Shown in pieces: positions 26,701 through 36,336 of a DNA stretch of 64,000 nucleotides; positions within the stretch are counted from its first letter, which is position 1; every line of letters begins with the position of its first letter. Position numbers and translations under genes: made by a program. The DNA lies in contig CM076944.1 of NCBI GenBank assembly GCA_039566865.1, forward strand, positions 22,375,001 through 22,439,000. The letters are read 5' to 3'. The notes below the pieces were generated by a model, which ran no database searches, was not told where the DNA came from, and worked only from the letters and a program-made list of their open reading frames with translations. The DNA comes from Aurelia coerulea. Taxonomy: Eukaryota > Cnidaria > Scyphozoa > Semaeostomeae > Ulmaridae.

Positions 26701-28583
26701 TTACAATAACGAAAGCATCTGAACAATGATTACTACGTATCAAAGTTATGCTTAAAAGTTTGGCCTTGGGCCTTTCAGACAGTTATGTTGCCTCTTCCTA
26801 CTGAAAAGATCAGTGATCTACAATATATCTAGCATAAATCTGACTAAGTGCATTGAAGAAAATCTTTGATTTGTGACAAATCCTTTGTTGAAGTTTCTTG
26901 ATCGACTGAAACTTTTTTCGGACCCAAGACCATATCAGACCCACCCTGCATATTAGACCCACATCGAGCGAATACCTTTATCTTTAGTAAGTTCTTTTTT
27001 CCTTTCAGTACTTTACATTCAACAGTCGAGGAGAATTACGCAGTGAGGACAACTGCATAGACTACAACGGGCATGATTTATACTTACGAGAATGTGACAA
27101 CCTTGGCCTTAATCAAAAATGGATTTATAAGGTAAAGTTTATGTACTTGAGCATGAGCCTGTAAAATTTTGTACCGAGCTATAAGTGGCGAGAGGCAGAT
27201 CACTCCAAAAAAAGAGTACGAGATTTTGGGAGATTAAGAATCTCTCGGGTTTTTCAAAGATTTTTTAGATTTATTCTGAGATATTCAAACATTTTTTAGA
27301 TTTTTTAAGATTTCTACGACGTTTTGAGATTTTGAGATATGTGAGATTTTCAAAATGTTCGAAATTTGTCGAGACTATCAACATTTGCTAGAGGCTTTAC
27401 GATATTTGTGAGGATTCAAAAGGGAATTTTGAAATGTTCGACAATTTTTAGGATTTTGTTTGGGATTTCTAAAACCTTGTGAAGATTTTCAGATATTCAA
27501 GATTTTTCGGGATTTTTGGGATTTTTACGAGTGTGCGAGATTTTCGATGATTTCGATGATCTTCCCTCGATAATTGGAGGATATTTAAAGTCTCCTTGGG
27601 GCACAAAACTTAGAAATCTAATCGTAAATCGAAGGACAAAAGCCTTGATAGACTCTACTTAAAGCTTTCTTAGACTCTTTTCACACTTGTTATCAAACGT
27701 TCCATGTTGCGGAAATTGCCTAGCTGATCCCAGGGACGTAGGAAGCAGTTCACAGGGAGTTCACAATCTGATTGAAGCAGCTCTAGAAAGGCCACTTTTT
27801 CAACTACGAAGGGATGCTTTGAAATCTAAAGCCTGGGAAAAAGTGCACTTTAAGGTTGAAATACGGCACTTTAAAAGCTTAGAGGACACTCAAAGGTAAC
27901 AGGCAAAGGTAAATGCGTCTGTCCATGAATACAACGAAGAAAAAAAAGCGCACTATTTGTCTCCTTAGCTCATGCACTCGCTAATTTCAACAATTTCAAT
28001 AGATCTGTCACTCTTGCTCAATCCCTTGTTCATGAACCCAACGTTTACCTCTGCTGAATACCTTTAAGATGGGGCACTTTTAATCCCTCGCCGGCTCATA
28101 TACGTTGGTGAGTAATACACTTGAGAGAGTTCCACAAGAAAAATTGGAGTTACCTTCTGGAATAAAAGATAGATCAAACAGTAGAATCTGGCAGTTATGA
28201 CATTACCCAGGGTACCAGAGCCAAAAAATTATAAAAAAGAAAAAAAAGAAAAAAAGAAAAAATATATTTTTTTATAAATCTAAATTTCTGGCTCTGGCAC
28301 TCAGGGAATTATGACATCTTTCTTGTTAGTTTTAGCTGTAAACATTGTTTTAGCTGAGTCATTGCCCCCTTTCAAGTTTTGGCTGGATTGGATACACTCC
28401 TCACAACTATGTGTCCATTTGAATGAGACTATATTTTCTTTCTTATAGAACAAACTTGTTATGAACAGCAGATTTAAGCACTGCATGGAAGTGAGGACTA
28501 CAAAATATGTTATGATGGGACACTGCAGTGGCGTGAAAAATCAACAATGGATATTCAATAAAGTAGATGATATGAAAAGGTGA
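11628..28583 (+). CDS. GALNT: Polypeptide N-acetylgalactosaminyltransferase (3' eight exons)
   Basis: The product is a Golgi enzyme that transfers GalNAc from UDP-GalNAc to Ser/Thr and starts mucin-type O-glycans. Exons: 11628-11794, 13332-13707, 15486-15603, 17785-17969, 20178-20325, 22237-22335, 27009-27131, 28449-28583. All have AG/GT borders, and the joined frame stays open for 449 codons to TGA. The GT-A domain shows [28 protein letters not shown], the metal-binding FLDAHCE (DxH), [11 protein letters not shown], the WGGEN motif and [11 protein letters not shown] ricin-type lectin domain follows, with CLD and the QxW-like NQKW and NQQW. The stretch [20 protein letters not shown] resembles GALNT11-like members; the subfamily is a guess. 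The transmembrane anchor, stem and first part of the catalytic domain are missing: the first exon found starts inside a codon. They are probably in upstream exons I could not recognise or outside the window. Confidence 0.93.
11860..11945. mobile_element. Fragment of the 23.4-kb foldback MITE
   Basis: CAAGCTCTGGTTTGGAGG and the following ~70 bp match the right arm of the element at 23431-24006 (CAAAGCTCTGGTTTGGAGG). This is a truncated copy in the first intron of the glycosyltransferase gene. Confidence 0.55.
12774..13292. mobile_element. Tc1/mariner-like MITE with GGGTGTCCCAA ends
   Basis: It starts TACAGGGTGTCCCAAAGAAG and ends CTTGGGACACCCGTA, with TA at both ends: 519 bp, intronic. Termini belong to the same type as 4962-5583 and 23431-24006. 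It does not fold over its full length as those do. Confidence 0.6.
13332..13707 (+). CDS. GALNT: GALNT exon: DxH metal-binding motif
   Basis: Acceptor TTACAG, donor GTGAGT. It encodes [19 protein letters not shown] and [12 protein letters not shown], the DxH motif that binds Mn2+ and UDP. It then runs through [19 protein letters not shown] to the loop before MAGG. Confidence 0.95.
13766..14347. mobile_element. Foldback MITE in GALNT intron
   Basis: The left end TACCGGGTGGACCAAAAATA and the following ~100 bp (AACTGTTTGAG..GATAGCCGAAAGTCTCAAG) are mirrored in inverse orientation at about 14225-14345. The right terminus is eroded. The family also occurs at 6050-6300. Confidence 0.55.
15486..15603 (+). 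CDS. GALNT: GALNT exon: WGGEN motif
   Basis: Acceptor TTTTGTAG, donor GTATGT. It encodes [20 protein letters not shown] and [18 protein letters not shown] is the hallmark of the Gal/GalNAc-transferase motif and takes part in acceptor and donor binding. Confidence 0.95.
16562..16785. mobile_element. hAT-like MITE (CCCGGGG family), reverse orientation
   Basis: A 224-bp copy starts with a G run (GGGGGGGTACTTG) and ends with a C run and CCGGA. Flanked by AATAAAGACT at 16552-16561 and 16786-16795, a 10-bp match that contains the 8-bp duplication. The interior matches the inverse of 56068-56393 (TTGTCCGACGGGGAT; GTGGGCACAC). Confidence 0.75.
17785..17969 (+). CDS. GALNT: GALNT exon: CSRVGHVFR region
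   Basis: Acceptor TTGATAG, donor GTAAGT. It encodes [20 protein letters not shown], then [19 protein letters not shown]. Most family members have CGG where this protein has CSG, a mild oddity. Confidence 0.94.
18661..19556. mobile_element. piggyBac-like MITE, second long copy
   Basis: It starts TTAACCCTATTCTACATGGG and ends CCCATGTAGAATAGGGTTAA (896 bp). It shares with 8586-9472 the order: G/C homopolymer hairpin, TTGCTAGGCAAC palindrome, paired TATGACGTCATA boxes (near 19180-19210), GCTGATGTCAGC and GTCACGTGAC. Inside the fourth intron of the glycosyltransferase gene. Confidence 0.82.
20178..20325 (+). CDS. GALNT: GALNT exon: end of catalytic domain
   Basis: Acceptor ACTCCAG, donor GTAAGC. 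It encodes [20 protein letters not shown] and [17 protein letters not shown]. This is the conserved C-terminal helix pair of the catalytic domain, joined to the lectin by a very short linker ([12 protein letters not shown]). Confidence 0.94.
22237..22335 (+). CDS. GALNT: GALNT exon: lectin alpha repeat
   Basis: Acceptor CTTTAG, donor GTGAGC. It encodes [20 protein letters not shown] and [11 protein letters not shown]: the CLD and NQ positions of the first ricin-B trefoil repeat. Confidence 0.93.
23431..24006. mobile_element. Foldback MITE with CCGGGTGTCCC end
   Basis: The left end is TACCGGGTGTCCCAGCAAAA; the right end is its eroded inverse. The arms contain ACAGATTTGGTTGGGTCC and its inverse GGACCCAACCAAATCTGT, and mirror each other over most of 23431-23700 and 23730-24006. 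Intronic. Confidence 0.7.
24087..24270 (+). repeat. (GTAG)n microsatellite, about 45 units
   Basis: A nearly perfect GGTA/GTAG tetranucleotide tract; the first ~40 bp include GGTC variants. It produces spurious 'PTYL' repeat ORFs on the minus strand. Confidence 0.97.
24330..24515 (+). pseudogene. 3' end of a CR1/L2-type LINE ORF2
   Basis: In one frame the sequence reads [24 protein letters not shown], a stop where W is expected, then [20 protein letters not shown] and KDFLLHRQ before a stop. The order 'S F ..A..W N .. P..I R....F K..L K..L' is the common C-terminus of CR1/L2-like ORF2 proteins. Truncated and dead; intronic. Confidence 0.6.
25190..25660. repeat. Dispersed repeat with many AAGAAACT boxes
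   Basis: The motif TAAGAAACT(C) recurs about ten times at irregular spacing. Parts match 57848-58140 (AACTCAATTCTCAGATCG; AACTCTAGTACTGGGAAGAT), so this is a dispersed family. Function unknown; intronic. Confidence 0.55.
27009..27131 (+). CDS. GALNT: GALNT exon: lectin beta repeat
   Basis: Acceptor CCTTTCAG, donor GTAAAG. It encodes [20 protein letters not shown] and [18 protein letters not shown]: the second trefoil repeat with C-I-D and QKW. It follows the longest intron (4.7 kb), which is filled with repeats. Confidence 0.93.
27200..27550 (+). repeat. Degenerate GAGATTTT/AGATTTTT low-complexity tract
   Basis: About 350 bp in which variants of 'GAGATTTT', 'AGATTTTTTAG' and 'GGGATTTTT' follow each other without a fixed period. 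It lies just after the lectin beta exon. Confidence 0.7.
27729..27895. mobile_element. Diverged hAT-like MITE fragment (CAGGGACGTAGG family)
   Basis: CCAGGGACGTAGGAAGCAGT matches the left terminus of the element at 1942. The following AGTGCACTTTAAGG phrases resemble its interior. No clear right end or target duplication. Confidence 0.45.
28449..28583 (+). CDS. GALNT: GALNT last exon: lectin gamma repeat and stop
   Basis: Acceptor TTATAG. It encodes [20 protein letters not shown] and [20 protein letters not shown], ending in TGA at 28581-28583. The third repeat has CME in place of CLD but keeps QQW. No clear AATAAA was found close downstream. Confidence 0.92.
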   Translation, partial: NKLVMNSRFKHCMEVRTTKYVMMGHCSGVKNQQWIFNKVDDMKR

Positions 28584-30430
28584 TCCTTTGCACTGTTAGT
28601 TTATTCAGAGAACACATTGAAGCAGGCAACCAGACCCATGCGCAATTGCATTGATTCCTTATACTGAGGATACCAAAAGGAGGAGAAGCCGACTGCCATG
28701 CAGTTGGTCTTAACTTACACAGAAGACTGGACTTGAAGCTTTGCGAACAGTCCTATGAATTCCAAGTAGGGCCGGCCCCAGAACACTTTCTTGCGTTGTA
28801 TGGATTCAGATGCACCTGGTAAGCGTAGAATGACGATGTTGAATCAAAACCATATTCAAACCCTCGTTCTGCATCCTCTACCACATCATTTGTGGGGCAC
28901 AAAGGTTGACTGCATCTCTAAAGTTATATCTAAGCTCTATGAAAATTTAGTTGACCGAGTCCTACCCAAACCCTCGAGCGATGAGAACTATTTAGGGAGA
29001 ATACCTGCACGACTCCTTACCCCTGGTCCTCTGTTCCTTCTATTGTATCAGCCATTTTGAACATTGAAGCATATTTCTTCATGACGAAACTAAACCCATT
29101 TACAAAAATCCATGATTGTTCAAATTAGGCACAATACTACCGATAGTTATCAGTGGCTTTAAGAGTAAGGGAAATTTGGCAAGTTAATCTTCCAGATTAG
29201 GACGCTTCACTCAGTCCCTACCAGTTTCGAAAACAGATCCAAATTTTTGTAGGTTTAACGATTAACGAAGCCTACGCGAGCCCACACCCAAAGGCAAAGC
29301 CGCTTCCTTAGGGAACTTCATAAGGAAAGAGAGCGTTGTCTTCTAAGATTTTTGCCAGTGGCTGTGTTCCTGGATCCTTGTTCAATATGTTTTACCCGGG
29401 AAACTAAATAATTTGCCTCAAATCCATGCATGTAATCTATTTCAAGAAAGGTTGTTAGTTGTAGGCTACGACAAAGCATCCATCGCCAACAGCACAACAT
29501 TACAACAGCATTCACGATGCAAGAAGGTAGACATTCACAACCAAGGAGAGAGGGGTACATAACACTTTGATAGCTAACGGGCATGTGCTGCTCATATCAG
29601 TGGATTGGAAGGCACAAATGCCTCTGAACGTTGGTTCCTTTTCGGCTCAAAGATGAAGAATCGGTATAAGGGGAGATTTTTCAATGAGTTTGCTATTGAA
29701 GGGAATCTATGCATCTGAAGCCATTGCGGTCAATTTCTGGCCTATCAGATATCAGTATTTCCTATTTACATAGATCGTTTACCCAAATATGGTAAAGCAT
29801 GTTTCACGCCCTATTGTCTTTGAACGGCTGTTTTACCATGGATATTTATTGCTTTGATTCCTTTTAAAGGCGGGTTCCAACTGCATGCCGCGAACCCTCT
29901 ATCCCCTCCCGGCATCCAGATCTTTATCATTAGACTTACCACTGATCTCATATATGTTAGATAGCTTATAGGAAAAGATAACGTTTTGAGCTATTTTGTA
30001 ATTTTTGGATTAGAAGCTTTAGAATGTTGATTTAACCATTAATATTTTGTGGAGCAAATCATGGTATGTTTTTTTGCATATTCTGTAAAATTGTATCTTC
30101 TTTCTTGGATGGCTGGTGCAAATGAAACATGATCTCATCTGTTCTGTTGTTGAGGAAAAGTTTCACTTTAAAGTTTTCTCTTATTCATACAAAAGATTAC
30201 AATAGATCTTACATTCTACCATACTTTTCTAATTGCTATACAACAATACAGGGACGATACCACGAGGAACGAAAGACAATGGCTACCCCTTTACCAATAC
30301 ACAAAGACGCGCAACGTTCAACAAAAATACAAGGAAAAGTTAACCGAAATTAACTAATTACAAATACAAAATAAGCTGACAAAAAGTAGGTGCTAAGGTA
30401 TGGGAGTTTGTAGCAATGGAAAAGCGTTCT
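28584..30430. other. No gene recognised downstream of GALNT
   Basis: Includes the probable 3' UTR of the glycosyltransferase gene. ORFs of 61-89 codons here show no domain. No repeat boundary was found by eye. Confidence 0.35.
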
Positions 30431-30439
30431 GTAGCATGA

Positions 30440-31430
30440 ATGACTTTGAGGGTTGCCTCAAACAAATACTTATTGATGTCAATGGTAAGGGAGTTTCTTG
30501 ATAAAAATGGTTATGCAGGGGCGCTTCTTATGGATCTTTCTAAAGCATTTGATTGCCTTGACCACGAGTTACTTATTGCGAAGCTTTATGCATATGGCTT
30601 TAGTAGAAGTGCATTTGAGCTCATTTACAGCTACCTCAATGAAAGATTACAGAGGGTCAAGGTAAATCATGAGTGGTAGGAGACTGCTGTGTTAGCCTAA
30701 TTCTGCAATCGCCTAGAAACATATATATTCAAATTTACTCTGTCATATTTATTGCGTTCGGCCTAATATTCTCTGACCTCTTGCGGGCGCCGGCGTATTG
30801 CATTGATCCTACGCATGCGCATTAAGTGCTCGGATGGAGGGAGATTCCCCTTCCCACCTCGTTTTCGCTTTAGCGTGGGAGACTTCCCAGTAACTCATTC
30901 CGAGGCACACAAATCAATACGCATGCGTATGATCAATGCATTACGCCGGCGCCCGCAAGAGGATATAATATTAGGCCGAACGCAATAAATAAAAAAGAGT
31001 AAGTTTGAATAAATATGTTTCTTGGCGATTGCAGTGTTTATAGGCTAACACAGCAGTCTCCTACCACTCATGGGTAAATGGATCATTCAGTGAATGGAAG
31101 GAATCAACAAAAGGTGTACCGCAAGGTTTAGTCTTGGGACCCCTTCTATTCAATATATTCAGTAACGATATTTTCTTTTTGGTGAGTAATACTGAGGTAG
31201 TGACATGACAGATGATACGACTATCTTTGCATGTAATCTAAAACTAGAAATAACGATACGTTAGGAAATGCATGCGCTTGAGAGCCAAAAGGTAGTTGTA
31301 TCATGGTGGTACACAAGATGGACAAAGAGAAATGCACGGTGTGCGTGATTATCACCAGGAAATCAACAATAACAGAAGAAAACAGAAAATTAACACAACT
31401 CATTGCAAAGAAGTATTAGCAACATGAAAT
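30440..31430 (+). pseudogene. CR1-type LINE reverse transcriptase, split by a MITE
   Basis: The first part reads GALLMDLSKAFDCLDHELLI, AKLYAYGFSRSAFELIYSYL, NERLQRVKVN: the RT 'DLSKAFD' motif A region. The frame resumes after the insertion at 30668-31072 with [20 protein letters not shown] and [20 protein letters not shown], then stops before the YADD box. Deleting the MITE and one copy of its 7-bp duplication restores the expected '[13 protein letters not shown]' order. Confidence 0.8.
30668..31072. mobile_element. 405-bp palindromic MITE with 7-bp TSD
   Basis: It starts CATGAGTGGTAGGAGACTGC and ends GCAGTCTCCTACCACTCATG, perfect inverse ends. The arms stay complementary almost to the centre (CGCCGGCGTAATGC-like boxes, ACGCATGCG). 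The flanking GGTAAAT at 30661-30667 and 31073-31079 is the target duplication. The insertion breaks a LINE reverse transcriptase frame, which dates it after that LINE. Confidence 0.85.
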
Positions 31431-31829
31431 GAGGTCTCGTTTTTGCCATTACAAATAATTTTCTATCAAAGCTGCCAAACTGCAGGTGTAGAGTTTGAAA
31501 GAGGTCTGTTGACACTATATCCTGTGCACATGAAGTAAAGTCTGTGATATATTTGTGAGGATTTTAGTACTTCTTAATTGTAACTGATGATGCTAATACT
31601 TCAGTGCCTGCTATCAAAACTATATAGGTAGCATTTAAATAAATCAATGACAAGTATAAACTATAAAAAGCCAAGAAATTGTCTGTAATAGAATAGTAGT
31701 TTTCACAATTCTTATGTTTTACCAGTCTCTCTGGCTTGATTGTTTGGCATACAGTCTTGATTTTCTTTTTTCTGTCACTGTCAGTTTCCTTTTGATGTTA
31801 ATTAGGTTTTTACGAACTGGAGAAGAATT

Positions 31830-32075
31830 TCGAATGAGACATATTGTTGATACATAGTGTACTTCTGGGATAAAGCCTGTAAGAAAAATACTAAATCACA
31901 GGTTTTACTAGAATTGCATCCTTGGAAAATGTGACTGATGTTAATGATACAATGGAATGCATTAGCAACTGCCTGAATAATAATGTGGTCACACCATGTT
32001 CCCTTTGCAGACATTTGGGTAATATAAGCATTGAAGTCCATAACTGTAAACACATTCTCGGTATAAGTGTGGATG
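31830..32075 (-). pseudogene. OTU-type cysteine protease domain relic
   Basis: On the minus strand, frames shift but the order of OTU motifs is kept. HMNNHPHLYRECVYS is followed by MDFNAYITQMSAKGTWCDHI and IIQAVANAFHCIINI (family pattern: W-G-D-h-x-h-L-Q-A-h-A). After a gap comes GFIPEVHYVSTI, which matches the usual H-Y end of OTU domains. The catalytic DGNC part upstream was not seen. OTU domains are common passengers in invertebrate transposons, so this may be part of a dead element rather than a host gene. Confidence 0.5.
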
Positions 32076-32413
32076 GTTGTTCATATGAGTTATACCACAT
32101 TCCCTGATATGCGTGTCAGGGCTCCAAACATTAGATGTTAACGGGCACGAAAAAAGCAGTCTCTTGACCCCCCCCCCCCCCCCCCACATCATAGGGAAGA
32201 AGGACCTTTTGGCCTGAATTTCTTTCAAGCTCATCCATGACAAAAAGTGATGCTGGCAAATAAATGATAAAACGATTTTATTTGCAAATATTTCACAAAA
32301 AATTGCAGAATTTGGCATTGCAGGTATGAGCCAGGATAGATATATATGCATGACTCAAATGCCATGAACTGGGAAACTGGGAAGGGTTGCTTGCAAGCAC
32401 TGGCAGCATCATA

Positions 32414-33236
32414 TGCCAGGCACACTTTCATGTCCCAGAACAAGATTCAGAATCACATTCAGATTCAAAATCAGATTCAACAAATGAAGGAAACCTTGAA
32501 AAATTTGCACAAAGCCCCCAGGGGGGACATTTTTGGAAAGTTCTCTAAACAATATTTGGATACCATAGCTTGTTTTTATTTTAGGTTTGGGCTCGATATC
32601 TTGTAACAGGGAGCAGGGACCACGCAGCCATTGGGCTAGGGGGGGCTAAAGCCCCCCCACTTTTTTCAAAGATAGGTCTAAAAATTTTCACAAATATGGA
32701 ATTTTCAATATTTTCATACACGCAACTGCTGCATTTGCTGAGAGACCTTCTCAAATGGCTAGATTTCATAAAAACGAGCAAACACAATGTCCCCCTTAGA
32801 AATTGTTAACGATTTCGTTAAAAATTAGAATAGGCATCCAACTTTGGCACATTTACTCTCACAGATCTTCAGTGGTAATAGTTTTTAGAGTTGAGAAGGC
32901 TTTGCTGCTAATTTGTTGGTTGTAACGATGTCTCTTTTCATGGTAATTGAAATCTTTTTTGAACCAAACTGTATACAGTATAAATATGGACGTATTAAGA
33001 GGCAAGTATTTTATTGAAAAGGGCGTTTTCCAACGTTCTAAAGGGCGTGGTCTCAAAAAATTTTCTGAGGGCAGGCCCCCGGACCCCCATTTTTGCTCGC
33101 TTCGCTCGCCGTTCAGCCCCCCAACTTTGAAATCGCTGCGCGGTCCCTGACAGGGAGTAATGGGGGCAATGTTTCCTTCATTTGTTGAATCTGAATGTGA
33201 TTCTGAATCTTGTTCTGGGGACACGAAAGTGCCAGG
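32414..33236. repeat. Inverted repeat pair around a hAT-like MITE
   Basis: 32414-32495 (GCCAGGCACACTTTCATGTC..AACAAATGAAGGAAAC) is mirrored at 33165-33236 (GTTTCCTTCATTTGTTGAAT..GTGCCAGGC). Both carry the GATTCAGA/CAGATTC repeat also found near 35375-35425. It may be an older element whose middle was invaded by the hAT-like MITE at 32614-33149. Confidence 0.55.
32614..33149. mobile_element. hAT-like element (CAGGGACCACGCAGC ends)
   Basis: It starts CAGGGACCACGCAGC and ends GCTGCGCGGTCCCTG. The target duplication ACAGGGAG lies at 32606-32613 and 33150-33157 (8 bp). Next to each end is a block of G or C runs (GGGGGGGCTAAAGCCCCCCC). 536 bp, no transposase. Confidence 0.78.
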
Positions 33237-33415
33237 CCAGGCACAATCGGCAGACAGAGAACTGTTTGAAAAAATAAGAAACTGAGTATCGTTATCTCAG
33301 ATACCAGCAATGGGCAATGATTTTGCTCAGTGTACCACAATGGGCATATACTGGCATTAGTCTGGCTTTCATGATAAGTTCTAAGTGAGTAAGAAACTTA
33401 GGCCCACAGAGAGTA

Positions 33416-35320
33416 CGATAGCGAACACATCATTAGCTTCAATTTGAGGGGTCATGCAATTTCATACCCCTGGGGGGCTCTTTAAGAAAATGGGGAGTTG
33501 GTCCCAAAGTATGCAAACAGTCAGTAGGCTCTTGTCACTGTACCAAAGGCCATTGTCTCAAAGTGGTAAAATTTATCAATCAAAACCAATTTACTGATTA
33601 GAACACATCACTACCTTCAATTTGAGGGGTCATACAATTTCATACCCCTGGGGGGCTCTTCAGGAAAACGGGGAGTTGGTCCCAAAGTATGCAAATAGTC
33701 AGTAGGCTCTTGTCACTGTACCAAAGGCCATTGTCTCAAAATACTGTAGTAAGATTTATGAATCAAAACCAATTTACTCCATAATAGTACAATTAATCAA
33801 AGAGTTCTATTCTGCTCCCAGGACAGGGCAACAACGATCACTGGAAATTGTAAGGCTGGTCTTCACAGACACGTTGCTGGCAACATATGCAAAAGAAGAA
33901 GTCCAGGACTACTTTCCATTGTTGATAGAAATCCAAACTGAGCTCAAATTAGATTAAACCAAATTGACCTTCATTCTGATATACCTTGGAGACATATTTG
34001 CATACATTAAGTGCAAAAATTTTCGGCGTGACAAACTTTCGGACAAAGACTTGTCCGAAAATTTATTTGTACGAAATATGTAGTTGTCCGAAAATTTGTC
34101 ACGCCGAAAATTTTTGCATATATATGCACATGCGTAGTATGAATTTAATGCCCAAAATAAGAACCAAAATCTGAAATCGAATCTCCAGCACGTCATGAAA
34201 GGTTATGTAAACATGCAAAGTTTTTGAAAAATACTGTTCCAATCCAATATTATTGTCATAGTCAGAACTTATGGTTAGAACAAGTAACAACAAAGTCCTC
34301 TTCGTCTACCACCATTTACATGCTCTCACTATTGCTGATGTAATTCGAAAAGAATTCATATCAAAATGACCAAAATTGATGATGCTATCAAAACGACATA
34401 GAATGAGAAGACCCTTTTGCAGATTTAAACTGCCTATGACAACCAACTACCATTTAAAGTAAGTATACAAAAAATTGAAGAATAAGAATAGAAACAAGAA
34501 AATTGGTGAATTTTTTGCTATTCTATTTTAGAAAATTTTATGTTAGAAGGGACTGTAGAACATGCTACGGCTCTATTCCAAGCTTAATGAAGGTGTTTTG
34601 TTTCAATAAATTTATAAGCTGCTGTGATATTGCATAAATGATCCAAAGACTAGTCAAAATTTTGTCCGAAAATTTCTTTGTCCGAAATACCAAAAATGTG
34701 TCCGAAAATATTTTCGCCGAAGTTTATTGTCCAAAATTTTATCCGCCGAAAATTTTTGTACTTAATGTAATCAGTAAATTGGTTTTGATTGATAAATGTT
34801 ACAATTTTGATTCAATAGCCTTTGGTACAGTGACAAGAGCCTACTGACTATTTGCATACTTTGGGACCAACTCCCCGTTTTCCTGAAGAGCCCCCCAGGG
34901 GTATGAAATTGTATGACCCCTCAAATTGAAGCTAATGATGTGTTCTAATCAGTAAATTGGTTTTGATTGATAAATTTTACCATTTTGAGACAATGGCCTT
35001 CGGTACAGTGACAAGAGCATACTGACTATTTGCATACTTTGGGACCAACTCCCCGTTTTCCTGAAGAGCCCCCCAGGGGTATGAAATTGTATGACCCCTC
35101 AAATTAAAGCTAATGATGTGTTCTAATCAGTAAATTGGTTTTGATTGATAAATCTTACCATTTTGAGACAATAGCCTTTGGTACAGTGACAAGAGCCTAC
35201 TGACTATTTGCATACTTTGGGACCAACTCCCCGTTTTCCTAAAGAGCCCCCCAGGGGTATGAAATTGTATGACCCCTCAAAAGGAAGCTAATGATGTGTT
35301 CTAATCAGTAAATTGGTTTT
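33416..35320. repeat. Inverted arms built of ~178-bp tandem units
   Basis: The left arm has two units (33423-33600 and 33601-33785) containing CAATTTGAGGGGTCAT, ACCCCTGGGGGGCTCTT and TTGGTCCCAAAGTATGC. The right arm (34770-35320) has three units in inverse orientation, spaced 178 and 177 bp (GATGTGTTC at 34937, 35115 and 35292). Between them lies the MITE at 34003-34769. The plan, tandem units in opposite arms, mirrors on a small scale the large element at 39.8-61.4 kb. No transposase. Confidence 0.75.
34003..34769. mobile_element. Tc1-like MITE with TACATTAAG ends
   Basis: It starts TACATTAAGTGCAAAAATTT and ends AAATTTTTGTACTTAATGTA. The motif TTGTCCGAAAATTT and variants recurs many times near both ends. 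The left end also forms its own ~115-bp palindrome (34011-34125). It sits between the two inverted arms of the 178-bp repeat. Confidence 0.65.
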
Positions 35321-35572
35321 GGTTTGTGTCAGATTTTTATTGTTTGCGCTATTGTCATTATATTGGGAAATTTTTCTGAATCTGAATCTTGTTCTGAATC
35401 TGAATGTGAATCTTGTTCTGGGGAAATTAAAGTGTACGATAGCGCCCAAGAAAGGTCGCAGATGGGCACATTGCAGCTCTGCCACAGAAGAGACATTAAG
35501 GTAAACATAAATCTCAATGAATAATGTACAAAATAGTCAGTAACGGTGCAGAAACAATAAAATTTTGAAGAA

Positions 35573-35726
35573 TTAATATTTCCCCCCAAGCTTAACGCAA
35601 AATAACAATATAAGGCCATTTGCAGGGTGGAACCGGCTCAGGAATTGGGTGGTAGTGCATCAGCCCATAACTGCCTGAAAAATTCACATCTTTACGGTCG
35701 GTGATTGGATGGTAAGAATTACCGGC
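35573..35726 (-). repeat. Split direct repeat B, copy 2
   Basis: 154 bp nearly identical to 36029-36180. It begins TTAATATTTCCCCCCAAGC and ends TAAGAATTACCGGC (plus strand). One 2-bp length difference (AACAATATAAGG against AACAATAAGG) and few substitutions. Confidence 0.85.
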
Positions 35727-35815
35727 AGGCAACCAATGCACCTGTCCCACAGACTGAAAATCTGTGGAAAGGAAAGAAGAAAGCAAATAGAAAACAAGTG
35801 GGCTGGGAGGGCGGG

Positions 35816-35875
35816 GAAGATAAATACAAAGATATATGAGCTTGCTGCGAATAACTTCATATGGCCTAATCAATC
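35816..35875 (-). repeat. Split direct repeat A, copy 2 (recognisable 60 bp)
   Basis: 60 bp (GAAGATAAATACAAAGATAT to GGCCTAATCAATC) identical to 39739-39798. Here the sequence continues past AATCAATC for another ~150 bp up to repeat B; in the other copy it is cut by the MULE. Confidence 0.85.
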
Positions 35876-36028
35876 TTGGTGGAAATTGAAGCAAAACACT
35901 TCCGCCGTTGCGGTTTGATAACACACGTGCTGAATAACGAGACAAAACAGGTTTGACGCAACCCCGCAGAGGGAAAGGCATTGTGCATGGGAGAATATTA
36001 ACTACGGTTAAAGGACTCTAACCGACAT

Positions 36029-36180
36029 TTAATATTTCCCCCCAAGCTTAACGCAAAATAACAATAAGGCCATTTGCAGGGTGGAACCGGCTCAGGAATT
36101 GGGCGGTAGTGCATCAGCCCATAACTGCCTGAAAAATTCACATCTTTACGGTCGGTGATTGGATGGTAAGAATTACCGGC
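36029..36180 (-). repeat. Split direct repeat B, copy 1
   Basis: The partner of 35573-35726, in direct orientation. Its outer neighbour CTAACCGACAT (36018-36028) reappears at the right edge of the MULE (61450-61460), which supports the nesting model. Confidence 0.85.
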
Positions 36181-36336
36181 CAAAGAACACACAGTGTTCC
36201 CACCCAATCACAAACCGGAAAACTATAACTTATCTGAACCCTTACCTACCCAGCCTGGAAGAGTAAAAGAGGGGAGAAGAAGACTAGGCAAGGAAAAGTA
36301 GATAGCTAAGAGAAGGTAAGAGGTCTCAAGTAGACA

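Noticed and set aside
35329..35619. ORFs with SDSEQDSDSE repeats near the GAATCTGAAT tract
   Set aside because: Translation of a short dispersed repeat shared with 32431 and 33180, open in several frames on both strands.
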